The translations under genes were made by a program, and so were the position numbers. The notes beneath the pieces are model-generated. The model made no database searches. It saw only the letters and a program-made list of their open reading frames with translations, and was not told the DNA's origin. Positions 32,601 through 43,921 of a DNA stretch of 64,000 bases are shown piece after piece (position 1 is the first letter of the stretch; each line of letters opens with the position of its first letter). This stretch comes from Beta vulgaris subsp. vulgaris. Its lineage: Eukaryota > Streptophyta > Magnoliopsida > Caryophyllales > Amaranthaceae. The DNA lies in contig NC_079205.1 in the NCBI RefSeq assembly GCF_026745355.1, positions 33,114,950 to 33,178,949 of the forward strand, read 5' to 3'.

Positions 32601-35428
32601 ACAATGAACTCGTAGTTCAAAATTAAAGGAACTTGAAGCCTACAAACAATTAACCTGCAACTCAAAATTTATAGATCTATCTTTCCTTACTTCCTGACAT
32701 TATGACATATCCAATGAAGCATGCGGGCGTGCATGCACGCGCACACACACACACATGCAAGCAAGCGTACACGAGCGCGCCCACACATGCACACCCACAA
32801 CCCCCCCCCCACTATCCCCCCGCGCGCGCGCGCACGCACACAATGCACATTTTATGGTAAAATGTCCAAGACAATGTCTTTCTTCGTACTTCGTCTTGAA
32901 TGTGTAGCTGTGTATCAAATTGATCTCTGACACAAATCCATACCCAGATCTATATTGTGTCATTTGATGTTGACACAGATGCTAAGTGCAGTTGACATAG
33001 GCTAGGAGTTAAGCAATCGAAGATTAGCTGCTTAGGTAGTACATGACAAAGATTATTCATGCCTCTCTAGCACCATTGCTAAGCATTAGGACATGCAGCC
33101 TCCGGTATCTATTGGAAACATATAGTTTATAAGAACATATAAATAGACAGAAGTGGACCAACTTGTGGTTTCATGATCCTAGGTTTGAGAAGGAAAAAAA
33201 GGAATTTCTCAAAATAAAACCCATTTGTTCCTGATTCAAACTCCTCCAAACAGTAAAACATAGAAGGAAGCATTTGGAACAACTCACATAGAACTTCATG
33301 TGCACTCAATCGTTTTTTAGGATCACGAACGAGCATTCCCCTCACCAGATCTTTTGCCTCTTCTGAGATACTGGGCCAAGGATCTGAGGAGAAGTCAAGA
33401 TCTCCATGCAGGACTTGTTCAAATATCCCTTGCTCAGATTCTGCACATTTAGTTTCCAAGATGTTAATAAATTATTTGGATCAGATTTATTGTACTCAAA
33501 ATAGCTTCATGTCCACCATATGCCAGATAAGACTAGAATTCTGACCTCCCCAGAATGGAGGTACTCCACTAAGTAAGATGTAAATTATGACTCCGGCACT
33601 CCAGACATCTGCCTCTGGACCATAACGTTTCCGCAAAACTTCAGGTGCAACATAGTAAGGGCTCCCAACCACATCAGTGAACTTCTCACCTGGACGATAT
33701 TCACAAACATCTTTGAGAATGAGATTTTAAGAGCTGAGATACAACAAGTCAACAAGCAAATGACCTGTAAGAACAATCTAAAGGATATTTTGAGAGGCAC
33801 ACAGACTTGACCAAAGTCTTCAGAAAACAGATAGAAGATTAATGCTTCCCAACATCTTAGCCATGAAAAACAAAACTTTATCAAACACAAGAGAGTAAGA
33901 GACCTCAAAAACTCTGTCCTAGCATTTTCATGCATTAGATAGATGCTGAGCCAATTGAACACTATAGATGGTTAAATATCAATCATTGAGTTTCAAGACA
34001 CAACTAAGAGCCAACCATTTGAAGAAAACGGCTACAGCTTACAACAAAAGTTAAGGCCCGTGGAAGGTAATTGACTGACACATGAAGCCATAGGCATATA
34101 TTGGAAACAGCTTATTGGTACAATAACCTGGTGCAAGAGATCCATTGTTCAATGGATATGGGACAATACTATGCAAAAAATTAGAGAAGGTAACTAAGTT
34201 ATCAGTAAACTCTTCTTTTCCCAAAATGGCAATGCAATACTGTACAAAAAATAGAGAAGCTAACAAGTCATTAATAATAATACAGCACTAATCTATGCAG
34301 AACTTGAAAAGTCAAACTTCTTTCGATGTCCCTTAAGCTTTCTTGAAAAACCAATGCACATAAAGCAATGCAGCACTACATCAAGCATGGAGTACATTTT
34401 TTAAGATAACCACTTAAATGATTTCATCGCAACACACTACTTTAATATCCAAAGTTTCCTTTATAAATTTGTTGCCAACCATAAATAAGCAAGAATGTGA
34501 AAAGTTTATACATAGTGAATGCAAGGTAACACATATGGGAGCCAATGGAATGTATATATATACCTGGCTTAAAAAATATTGAAAGTCCAAAATCAATAGT
34601 TTTGAGGGGTGAATCCTCCTCCTGACTCACAAAGAGAAAATTTTCTGGTTTGAGATCACGATGCATTACTCCTAAAGAGTGGCAAGTTTCCACAACACCA
34701 ACAATAGTCCGTGCAAGATCAGCTGCCTGTCGTTCTGTATAATGTCCACGCTGAATGATCCTATCGAAAAGTTCACCCCCTTTGCAGAGTTCCATCACAA
34801 GATGAACTGCCACTGCATCCTCAAAAGCTCCTTTGATAGCAATAACATGAGGATGCCCTGCAAGATGGTGCATTATCTGAATTTCCCTCCTTACATCCTC
34901 CACATCCTCATCAGTCAGCAGCTTCCGCTTTGCTATTGATTTACAGGCATACTCCTTCCCAGTAGCCTTCTCTATACACATAAATGTTGTCCCAAACTGC
35001 CCTTGTCCTAATTTTTTACCCAAACTGTAGAACTCCTTAATATTTCCTGTCTTTTTTAGCAAAACAGACTCCACTCGGAGCCCTGCACTCGGTACTCTTT
35101 TGAACTGAATGGGCTTTTTTGGTTTTGCTTGTTCCACTGGTTCAGCTTCTGCTTTCGGAATTACCACTGGTTCAACTACTGGTTTCGACACTGGTGTTTG
35201 CTCAGTTTCGGGTTTTGGCATAGTGATTTGTTTAGGAGGTTCACTTTGGGTGGGCAAAGTCCCTTCCCCTTCTTTAGGGGCAGGAGATGGGGAAGAAGGT
35301 GAATGATGACTATCTCCATTGGAAACAGAAGCTGTATCATCCGGTGATCGACTTCGCCATACTACAGCTGAAACTGTTTGCAGGAAGCCATCCCTTGAAA
35401 TACTCGGTCCAACACAAGTATTTCCCAT
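29645..35428 (-). CDS. Calcium-dependent protein kinase, CPK1/CPK2-like
   Basis: Seven coding exons with GT-AG junctions: 35428-34564, 33689-33546, 33440-33288, 31827-31712, 31540-31373, 30122-29898 and 29770-29645. They total 1797 nt and 598 residues; phases agree at every junction. The MGNTCVGP start allows N-myristoylation at Gly2 and palmitoylation at Cys5, so membrane targeting is likely. A Pro/Ser/Glu-rich variable region (10-130) precedes the kinase domain: GQGQFG loop, Lys163, HRDLKPEN (Asp258), DFG (279-281), GSPYYVAPE. The autoinhibitory junction follows (about 393-440). Four EF-hands have intact loops at about 448-459, 484-495, 520-531 and 554-565. The enzyme phosphorylates Ser/Thr targets when calcium binds. 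Length and exon number resemble Arabidopsis CPK1. No disabling change seen. Confidence 0.95.
32198..32310. mobile_element. Possible Stowaway-like MITE remnant in a kinase intron
   Basis: The start tacttcctcctttctttttt followed by cacttgcaatg resembles a Stowaway terminal repeat. No matching inverted end was found, so only a fragment is suggested. Confidence 0.3.
32728..32850. repeat. Alternating purine-pyrimidine microsatellite in a kinase intron
   Basis: Short (CA)n, tgcatgcacgcgc, a C-run (about 32800-32820) and (CG)n runs lie within the 1.46 kb intron between exons 3 and 4. Alternating CG/CA runs favour Z-DNA in principle. Open frames here are compositional. Confidence 0.7.
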
Positions 35429-36284
35429 CTAAATCCCTCAAATCAACTTCTTCTTATTACACCCTCTATCTTTAACATCAAGATCCAATGCTACCAGACG
35501 TCTAATTGCATAAATTAAGATCTAAGATCAAGATCAGAAACTTAAACAAAGTCAAACCCTTCAAATCCAACTCAAACTTGAACAACAAACTGATTTAACT
35601 TGATTGATTTAAAATCAACAGATTCCACAACTAATATCAATTTAATATGAATTAGAGAAGCTTCAATCTGCTTAAGTACAACAATGGCTCACATTCCATA
35701 TGAACTTGAGCACAAAACTTATAAAGATCAAAACTCTAAGCCAAAAAAAAACCCACAAATCTTCAAGCAATCCAAGTTTATTGCAAAATATTGGAACTAA
35801 AACAATAAGGATAGCACTCAGTAAAAAAAAAGAAAGCTAAATCCTTGAAAGTTGAAACTCCTCAACTAAACATAAAAACCCAGAAAATGAGGACAATGTC
35901 ATAGCAAAGACAAGATCAAGTAAAAAGAGCAAGTGGGTTTACCAAACAAAGCTCTAGAAAACTAACCCTTCAACCAAGAATTAGCAGGGGAGAAGAAGAT
36001 ATCAAAAGTAGAAAAACAAACTGAGTAAGAAATTAATGCAGTCAAACAAACAGGTAGAATGGACCAACTAGTTGTGGGAGTATTAATTAAAATTGCAGTA
36101 GATTATGTACTGCTGTTACTATTAATTATATCAGAGGAGTAAGAGGGTATGTCGATCAAAAAAATGGGTAAAAGAAAAAACAGGGGAAGAACAACAACAT
36201 TGCAAACTGCAAATGTTGGGGAGAAAGAGTTTTGAGTTGTGGTTGACAAGGTTTACCAGGTCAAGAAAGTCGTGCTTTATATGG
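35429..36284 (-). promoter_or_regulatory. Kinase 5' UTR and core promoter region
   Basis: On the minus strand a TATA-like CCATATAAAG lies at 36284-36275, predicting transcription start near 36245. The bases just before the ATG read GGGATTTAG, so an acceptor ending at 35429 and a 5' UTR intron starting at a donor such as GGTAAACC near 35943 are plausible. Both are inferred, not proven. No other gene lies here. Confidence 0.45.
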
Positions 36285-36484
36285 CGAGATTTTTGGGAGG
36301 GATTACGGATTTGTCTAGTGTGGGGTAGGGGTTTGAGGCTTTTGTCCTTTCAAATCTTGTTTTTGGTGTTTACCCAAACGCGTCTCCACCGGCGGTTCAC
36401 ATTTCGGGCATGTTCACCAAGTTGTACCTTGTAGATGTGAGAGACTGAGTAATTGTTATATGTGCTCGTAGGGTTTTTTTTTTT

Positions 36485-38115
36485 GGATTTTTTAAATAGA
36501 ATAATATAAATTTTTATCCGTTTTCTTGCAAAAATACAAATTTTTGATTATTTTCAAATAATACAATTTTTGATTACTTTCAAATAATACAAACTTTTGC
36601 CTAAAATTTCTCCAATAAGGCAATACCGGTTGGTAACTTGTTATAAGAAGTAAACAAGCTGACGTGGCACTCTCTAGAACACGTGTCGCTTTTTCATTGA
36701 TTGATTTTTTTTAATTTTTATTTAAAATTTGAAAAAAAAATAAAAATTTAAACCTCCTTGTGCAAAGGGGTACCACAATTTTCAAGCGCGGAAGCATCGA
36801 GAAAGTATTGGCGCATACCCGGTATGGGCCAACAATGTCCATACCGGGGTATGTTAGTAATTTTGCCAGAAAAAGACAAAAAAAATTGACTTAATGGCAA
36901 TTTAGACAACTCTGATCATGTAGGAGAGAAATCCGATCAACTATTATATGAATCAGATCAACTACAATGTGAATCAGATCAACTACAATGTGAATCAGAT
37001 TATCAATGTATGTAAGTAAAAACCCAAAAAAAATATATAAAAAAATTAATAAAAAAAACAAAAAAAGGAAAAGTTGTATTTATTTACAACTTTGCCCCGA
37101 TATTTACAAATATCGGGTATGCGCTTATCAGCGCTCCAGAAGCATCACTGCTCCTTCCTACACTATCAGACATATTCATTCTCTCTCCTAATCCTAATTT
37201 ACCAGCAACATCAACACAACCTCCATTTTTCCCTCTCTAAAAGGCTTACTCACTTTCTCTCACTATATTTCACTCTACCACTTAACTTCAATTCAAGTTC
37301 AAATCTTAACTAAAAGCCACCAAAATCCACATGAAAAGGAGAAATTCCGATGATCCGGTACACCAAATACGACGAAAACAATCGGAAAACTAAATGCCGG
37401 TAAAAAAAAATTCAATTTTTCCGATCAAAAGTCGTCGACAATCAAAGTTTGCAGTGACAATGTGGCGAAAATAAGAAAATGTGGTGAAGTTTACAGTAAT
37501 AGTGTGGCAAAGTTAACACCAAATACGGATGAATTTCTGATCGAATTGAATTATAATTGATGAGTGTGGTATGTTGAATTTGGGGAGTGGAAGGTGATGA
37601 GAGAGAGAGAGAGTGTGAAATTGGGGTTCAATTTGAGGAGAGAGAAGGGCGTCTAGTGTTTCAGGGGTGGTTTCAGGGTTGTGGAATCAGGGGTGGTTTC
37701 AGGTGGTTACGGAGTGATTATGAGTGGTGTTTCAGGGGCGGTTTCAGGGCTAGTGGGATCAGGGGTGGTTCAGTGGTGGTTTCGGGTGAATCAGGGGTGG
37801 TTTTAGGGCTGGTGGGATCAGGGGTGGTTTAGGTGGCTTCGGGGTTACGATAGTGTTTCAGGGGGGGAATTATGGTGGTCGTGGGGTGGGGTGGTTTCAT
37901 GGTGGCAGGGGTTGGTGGTTAAGGGTGGTTCAGCTGGTTAGGGGAGGAGGAGGGGGAGGAGTGAGAAAAGATTTGACCTGTTTTACAGGTTAAAGGTCAC
38001 ATTGATCTACTAGAGGAATTTTGGGCAAAAGTTTGTATTATTTAAAAATAATCAAAAGTTTGTATTATTGCGAGAAAACGGACAAAAGTTTGTATTATTC
38101 TAGTTAAAAAAATCC
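36485..38115. mobile_element. Non-autonomous Mutator-like element with about 100-bp TIRs
   Basis: Both ends start GGATTTTTT in inverted orientation. They continue aataatacaaacttttg-like, tatccgttttct or tgtccgttttct, and repeated aaataatacaaa words. The left arm carries an extra copy of a 29-bp subunit. The flanks are T-runs (11 left, 8 right), consistent with a target duplication in poly-T but not diagnostic. The interior has a 21-bp tandem word (gaatcagatcaactacaatgt, near 36950-37000) and a G/T-rich stretch of ggggtggtttcagg repeats (37660-37950). No transposase frame is seen. It lies about 200 bp upstream of the kinase TATA. Confidence 0.7.
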
Positions 38116-38139
38116 TTTTTTTTCGTTAAAAGGCGTTCA

Positions 38140-38331
38140 TCAAGCATTGGGTTTTAAAAATTTTAATACAATAAATAGGGGGTAGCATAGTTCCCTAACA
38201 ACATTCGGGATCACATTCATTTTCCCCGCATCTTTTACAAGCATATCTGTGATCTTGTTGTCCTCACACTCGAAAACACAAACTTCGCTTTCAAGAACAC
38301 AGCTTTGAAATTTTCTTGAACTATTTGTCAA
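38140..38331 (-). pseudogene. Possible LINE RNase H-like remnant
   Basis: A 63-codon frame contains VFECEDNKITDMLVKDAGK, which resembles the C-terminal RNase H words of plant LINEs (xxRxxNxxADxLAKxA). The match is short, so the call is tentative. Confidence 0.35.
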
Positions 38332-38569
38332 AGCTATTAGTGGTTAGTATACACCTATTAACGATTAGCTGTCAAAGTAGCGATTAGAAAAAATTAATGT
38401 TCGATAAAAGAACTTGTCAAATAAAGTAGTTATTTACAAATAACAAGTCAAAAGCTTGTGACAAACAAACTATTTGTCACTCGATTTTGGTTGCATCCTT
38501 TTCACGTAGATAAACCAAATTTAACATCTTAAATTTGAATAGATTCGACATTTCTATTTTAATTCTATA

Positions 38570-38799
38570 CTTCATCCATTCCTTTTTAAATGTTTGAGAG
38601 AGAAAGTGAGGGGAATCAAGGAGGATAGAGAGAGAAAGTTGAGACCACTTATTTAACCAATCAAATTTGAGTGTTGAATATGTAAAAGCATTAAATAATG
38701 AAAGTTGGAGCCACTTTTTTTTCCATTCAGAGAAATCAGTCACTTATTGCGACATTTTCAAATAAGAAAAGTTAGTCACTTAAAAAGAAACGAAGGAAG
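38570..38799. mobile_element. Stowaway-type MITE
   Basis: A 230-bp element has inverted ends cttcatccattcctttttaa and cttccttcgtttctttttaa (right end read on the complement), the plant Stowaway terminal pattern. It is flanked by TA on both sides (38568-38569 and 38800-38801), the Tc1/mariner target duplication. Confidence 0.85.
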
Positions 38800-38801
38800 T
38801 A

Positions 38802-39187
38802 TTACACTTGTTTTGAAACCCGTGTGATATACAAGTTGGATAATTATATTTATTGGTAATATAAATCTATAAAGATGACTTTTAATTACTTCACAAACCT
38901 GGATACTCAATTCTTCTAGTTACGACAAATTCTTATACTTATCTTTCATTTTCTCTTAAACTCTTGTACATTTTTGGTTATTCAATTTTCATCAAATTCT
39001 TATACTTATCTTTTTATTTATCTCAAACTCTCATATTTTTATGCATTATTCATAGCCTGCTACAATCCGTATTTGTTATAATGATATACACACACTCGTA
39101 TCTTAATTTCTAACTTGTATTTTGGACCAGGCGACACCCCGCTTTAGGTATAATTATCAAATTTATTAATATTCATAAGTTTTATGA
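38802..39187. other. AT-rich intergenic sequence
   Basis: No gene seen. A loosely duplicated word (caaattcttatacttatctttc near 38925 and aaattcttatacttatcttt near 38994) suggests a short decayed tandem repeat. Confidence 0.4.
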
Positions 39188-39196
39188 TTAATTTTA

Positions 39197-39979
39197 CGGT
39201 TTTTTCACCAAATACCCCCGAATTTTCAGAAAATTCACGAGGTACCCTCATACTTTTGAAAATACACGGGGTACCCCTATATTTCAAGATAATACACCCA
39301 AATATCCTTAATGACTAACAGTGTTAACCGTCGTTGATCTTAACCCTAATTAAACCCTAATTAGCCCTACTTAACCCAACTAAATTCCAACTTCTAACCC
39401 CTAATTCTAAACACTAACCCTAACATTCCCCCAGCAGCACCCCCCCCCCCCCCCACCCTTCCGGCAGCCTTCCCCTCTCCCCTCTCCCCTCTCCCCCATC
39501 CCCTGCAACCCCCTCCCCCACCCAACAGCGCCCCCACCCCACCCCTACAGCCTCCCACGAAAATCGACGCTCCATGCAAGTTCAAAACATCAAACGTGAT
39601 CCCAAAAAAACAACGCAAGCCCAGGTTTTGTGGGCGGCTGGAGTCGCAGGTCGATGGGGGTTTGGGGTTTCGACAGGGGGTTAGGGAAGGGGGAATTCGA
39701 CGGGCTGGTGGGGGAGGGGGTGCTGAGGTGGGGGAGGGGGAGGGGGTTAGCATTAGGGTTAGAAGTTAGAAGTTAAAGGTTAGGGTTAGTTAGGAGTTAG
39801 GTTTTAGGGGTTTAGTTAGGTTAATTATGGTTTAATTAGGGTTAAGACTAACCGAGTTATCCGTCATTAGTCATAAACGATATTTGGGTGTATTATTATG
39901 AATACCCCGTGTATTTTGAAAAGTTCTAGGGTACCTCGTGAATTTTCTGAAAATTCGGGGGTACTTGGTGAAAAAATCG
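39197..39979. mobile_element. Non-autonomous long-TIR element with 9-bp TSD (Mutator-like)
   Basis: The ends CGGTTTTTTCACC and CGATTTTTTCACC (complement) continue as inverted repeats for about 130 bp (accccgaattttcagaaaat, cacgaggtaccct, tacacggggta). Flanks ttaatttta (39188-39196) and ttcatttta (39980-39988) match at 8 of 9 positions, the size expected of Mutator-like elements. The interior holds telomere-like aaccctaatta words on both strands and C- or G-rich runs. A proline/glycine-rich frame (39394-39753, minus) is compositional. Confidence 0.75.
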
Positions 39980-40159
39980 TTCATTTTATTAGTTAATTCG
40001 AATTTTTCTATCTAGTGTAAAATTGGATAATGGACGTTATGGCATGATAAGTTTTTTTTATATAAAAATAATGTTCTAAGGAAGTGGGAGATAAAAGTAA
40101 CAATTTCAATGAAATTATAAGACTTTATTACGTTTTATTCTGAAACATTAAACATTGAA

Positions 40160-40236
40160 ATTATAGTGGATTGGTGGTTAAACTCTCACATTTCATTTCA
40201 AAGGTCATGGATTCGATTCCTAGTAGCTACACATTA
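40160..40236 (+). mobile_element. Possible tRNA-derived SINE head
   Basis: tggattggtggttaaactc resembles a pol III A-box region, and ggattcgattcc about 40 bp later a B-box. The spacing is as in tRNA-derived SINEs. No flanking duplication or tail was defined. Bases 39989-40159 hold nothing recognised. Confidence 0.35.
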
Positions 40237-41785
40237 TTAATATTTTTAATGAGATCATAAACATGTGGCACATACGTTGAAGAGTGTCATGTGACACCGT
40301 TCTTTGATAGGAACACCTTTTAATATATTTTTATAGATTCTTATATGCTACGATGCACAGGCCAAACATGTAGAACATATAATACATTATTGTTTATTTA
40401 TAATTTTATATTTTTTTAGGCTGTAAACTTTTAATATAAACATAACTTATTTCGAAGCATGCTTTTTTGTAGGGGAAATATAATAGGATATATTAAGAAA
40501 CATCAATCTCCGCCAAGGCTAAAAGACCTTGCGGAAAAGAGTCAACAAACACTTACTCCACCCCTGAAGCGGGTTGGAGTCTCGAAACAAGGTGACCTAC
40601 AATGTTGCCACACCTTTTAACATAAGAAGCATAAAAAATATCGAAGTTATTGCTTATTAAAGCAGCATCTTCAATCACCAAATCTGTTGGGGGATCGACC
40701 CACATTCTTGGAGTTCATAACCTTTGCCAAGCTGAGAATCCATCTCGAGTTTCATCTTTGCATAACCAAAACCCGCTCGCCACCTGCAGGCCGAACCTCA
40801 CTGCTACAACCTCGGCCATGGTCGCGGACCAGCGTGTTGTCGCCCTTTGAACCACCAATATCACCACCTTACCTTCCCCATCTCTCATCACCATCCCCAA
40901 TTCTACACCATCAGCACCCATCACTACTGCATCAGTATTAATTCTAACAAAACCCGCCCTCGGACGACACCAACCAGCCCGAGAAATAACACACCTCGTA
41001 GATGATGAATTAATATTTTTAATGAGATCATAAACATGTGGCACATACGTTGAAGAGTGTCATGTGGCACCGTTCTTTGATAGGAACACCTTTTAATATA
41101 TTTTTATAGATTCTTATATGCTACGATGCACAGGCCAAACATGTAGAACATATAATACATTATTGTTTATTTATGATTTTATATTTTTTTAGGCTGTAAA
41201 CTTTTAATATAAACATAACTTATTTCGAAGCATACTTTTTTGTAGGGGAAATATAATAGGATATATTAAGAAACATCAAGCTCCGCGAAGGCTAAAAGAC
41301 CTTGCGGAAAAGAGTCAACAAACACTTACTCCACCCCCGAAGCGGGTTGGAGTCTCGAAACAAGGTGACCTACAACGTTGCCACACCTTTTAACATAAGA
41401 AGCATAAAAAATATCGAAGTTATTGCTTATTAAATCAGCATCTTCAATCACCAAATCTGTTGGGGGATCGACCCACATTCTTGGAGTTCATAACCTTTGC
41501 CAAGCTGAGAATCCATCTCGAGTTTCATCTTTGCATAACCAAAACCCGCTCGCCACCTGCAGGCCGAACCTCACTGCTACAACCTCGACCATGGTCGCGG
41601 ACCAGCATGTTGTCACCCTTTGAACCACCAATATCACCACCTTACCTTCCCCATCTCTAATCACCATCCCCGATTCTACACCATCAGCACCCATCACTGC
41701 TGCATCAGTATTGATTCTAACAAAACCCGCCCTCGGACGACACCAACCATCCCGAGAAATAACACACCTCGTAGATGATGAATTA
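40236..41785. repeat. 773-bp tandem duplication of the LINE 3' end
   Basis: Sequence from 40236 recurs from 41009 at a constant offset of 773 bp until about 41785. The two copies share nearly everything, with a few substitutions (for example aacctcggcc versus aacctcgacc). The unit covers the RNase H C-terminus and the 3' UTR. The junction reads gatgatgaattaatattttt. Confidence 0.92.
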
Positions 41786-41949
41786 TTATGTACCACGGCA
41801 GCGTAATCCCTATAATCTTGGACGAGCTTCAAAAATCCAATCACCCCCATGTCTCTGTTGCTCCATGGCTCACCATGAGCTACTGAGTTCCGGTATGACC
41901 AAGCTTCCCATGCCACAGCCATAAACAACAAGAAATCCGAACCATCCAT
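41280..41949 (-). pseudogene. LINE RNase H domain (RVT_3-like)
   Basis: Starting near 41949, FLLFMAVAWEAWSYRNSVAHG leads into RPRAGFVRINTDAAV, GMVIRDGEGKVV and AEVVAVRFGLQ-like words. After a frame change it ends VKRCGNVVGHLVSRLQP, the usual end of plant LINE RNase H. The second copy at 40508-40985 lacks the N-terminal part. RNase H removes RNA from the hybrid during copying. Confidence 0.75.
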
Positions 41950-41961
41950 CTAAGCTTTGAC

Positions 41962-43125
41962 CTACACAGATAAATCTAAAAAAGATGATGTAAGAGCATC
42001 TTGAACATAATGAGAAAAGGGGGAATTGTTCCAAATAGGTGCCACCAGGAAACAATGAAAAATATCATGTATAATTGTTTCGTGGGCACATCCACACTGA
42101 GCACAAGTACCATCTTCCAATATATGTCGCTCTTGTAGCCTTTCTTTTTTAGCCAAAGCACCAATACAAGCCCTCCAGATAAATGGCTGACTTTTAGAGG
42201 CCCCCAACCTTCCACATTGCGTTCCACATTTCACAGTTTGCTTCACCAAAACGGTATATCCACCCTTTCACATGCCCTGATCTTTCCATCCAATACCCCG
42301 ACTTTGTGGTATATATTCCATATGATGTCGGCCACCAAAATAAGACATCTTTCAGCCTTTTCTCACTAAGCGAAATTTTCCTCACAAGCCTAGCATCCTC
42401 CAGCATGAGATGCTCATTAAGAGTTGCAGCACTCCAGCCTCCATTCGCATCTAGCAAGTCCAACACTTGTAAGTCAGCCGGGTACTCCAAGTTGGGTGTG
42501 GGAACTAAAGAAGTAAACTCTCCCCGGCAACCATGAATATTCCCACACTCCTATTTGTGTCCCGTCTCCCGCATGCCACTTCAAACCATCCAATAACAGC
42601 GCCTTCACACCCAAAATACTACGCCACACAAAACTAGGATCAAACCCCCTCCTAGAATTCAAGAAATAATCATTCAAGAAATAATCATTATTTTTACAAT
42701 ATCGGGCACTCAACACATCATGAACCAACAAAGATTGTTTCACAACAATCTCTACCCTTGCTTTGCAAGTAGAGCTTGATTAAAAGTTTTAAGATCGCGG
42801 AAACCCGTCCCACCATAAGATTTCGGCAAACATAATTGATCCCAACTCACCCAATGCATTTTTCTTTCCGTTCAAAGAGCCCCCACCAAAATCGTGCACA
42901 CATGTTATTAATCTCGTCAAGGATGTCATCAGAAATAGCAAACAAATTCATCATATAAGTACGAATATATTGAATCATCGGTTTCAGTAAAACCTCCTTT
43001 CCCGCGCTAGATAACAATTTCTCCTTCCATCCTTACAACTTCTTCCGAACTCTCTCCTTTAATACAACAAAAACCATCTTTTTTGATCTACCGATAGGCA
43101 GCCCCAAATACTTCTCATGCTTCAC
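41962..43125 (-). pseudogene. LINE reverse-transcriptase C-terminus and zf-RVT domain
   Basis: The segments include [20 protein letters not shown] and [15 protein letters not shown] at about 42870-42740. GDGTQIGVWEYSWLPG follows, then DVLFWWPTSYGIYTTKSGYW (42350-42290) and the zinc-binding CAQCGCAHETIIHDIFHC. This order is typical of plant LINE ORF2. Stops and frameshifts show it is dead. Confidence 0.8.
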
Positions 43126-43713
43126 TAGGGATGACAATTGGGCGGGGCGGGTACGGAGGATGGTACCCCCACACCCGCACCCGCATTAAATTCTCAACCC
43201 CATCCCCGCCCCACCACCCATTGCGGGGGAAGATTTCATCCCCATCCCCGCCCACCACCCATTGCGGGTGGAAATTCTAGACCCACCTTGCCTCACCCCC
43301 GCACCCGCGTCATACCCACTTCATCCCCGCAAAAAATCCAACAAAAAATCTGTCATAAGCCCATTATAGTTGTCTACCTCACAAAATCACAATATAATAT
43401 AGTAAAAGAAAAGTTAAAATACATTAACAAAGGCAAATGTTTTATTACATTTCAAAAGTGTCTTCAAATACATTAGTAATATATGTATATAAATAGAATT
43501 TTAATAATAAATATGCGGGGCGGGGCGGGGCGGGGCGGGGCAGGGCGGGGTGGGCGGGTATAACATAAAATCCACACACGCTCCACCACCCATTACAGGT
43601 ACAATTTTAATCCCCATCCCCGCCCCATCCCGCCCAAACCTAGATCCATCCCCGTCCCAATTGGGCGGGGATGGGACGGGTCTCCTACTTGACCCGCTCC
43701 ACTGCCATCCCTA
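43126..43713. mobile_element. hAT-type MITE, GC-rich
   Basis: The inverted ends TAGGGATGACAATTGGGCGG and TAGGGATGGCAGTGGAGCGG (complement) match the common plant hAT MITE pattern. The word gcttcac lies at both edges, adjacent on the left and three bases away on the right, so the target duplication is imperfect. The interior carries a cggggcggggcgggg run at 43517-43556 and repeated ccccatccccgcccc words. It splits the LINE RT. Confidence 0.7.
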
Positions 43714-43921
43714 TCAGCTTCACCATTTCACGAACCCCAAAAATATTTCTAATTGCTTCTATTCTTCCAATACCAACGTTTTTAGTAAAAGACACTTCAG
43801 ATTTATCGAAATTAATTTTCTATCCAGATGCTCTTTCATATGCACTGAGAATATCAGCAACCACATAGCATTCCTGAAGTATAGCTCTAGTAAACAAAAT
43901 ATTGTCGTCTGCAAAAATTAG
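43714..43921 (-). pseudogene. LINE RT catalytic segment
   Basis: The minus strand reads LIFADDNILFTRAILQ, then YVVADILSAYERASG, a TAG, and KINFDKSEVSFTKN. FADD is the catalytic YxDD-type motif. The CACTA element ends one base upstream of this block. Confidence 0.85.

Larger units (their letters stand above)
40236..43921 (-). mobile_element. Non-LTR retrotransposon (LINE), 5' part separated by CACTA
   Basis: On the minus strand the RT palm FADD motif lies at about 43914-43903, right next to the CACTA terminus at 43922. It is followed by the RT thumb region, a zf-RVT zinc-binding domain (CAQCGCAHETIIHDIFHC), an RNase H domain and a 3' UTR. The frame has many stops. A MITE sits at 43126-43713 and the 3' end is tandemly duplicated. 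The RT N-terminus and endonuclease are not present here and should lie beyond the right end of the CACTA element. Confidence 0.85.

Noticed and set aside
32700..32963. Cys/Val- and His/Thr-rich frames in the kinase intron
   Set aside because: Translations of CA/CG microsatellites inside an intron.
37587..37832. Gly/Trp/Phe-rich plus-strand frame in the Mutator-like element
   Set aside because: Arises from repeated ggggtggtttcagg words; no homology recognised.
39320..39420. True telomere or chromosome-fusion site
   Set aside because: The aaccctaa words are irregular, occur in inverted arms and lie inside a transposon with a near 9-bp duplication.
40160..40236. Functional tRNA gene
   Set aside because: Only box A- and B-like words are present; no cloverleaf with acceptor and anticodon stems could be formed.
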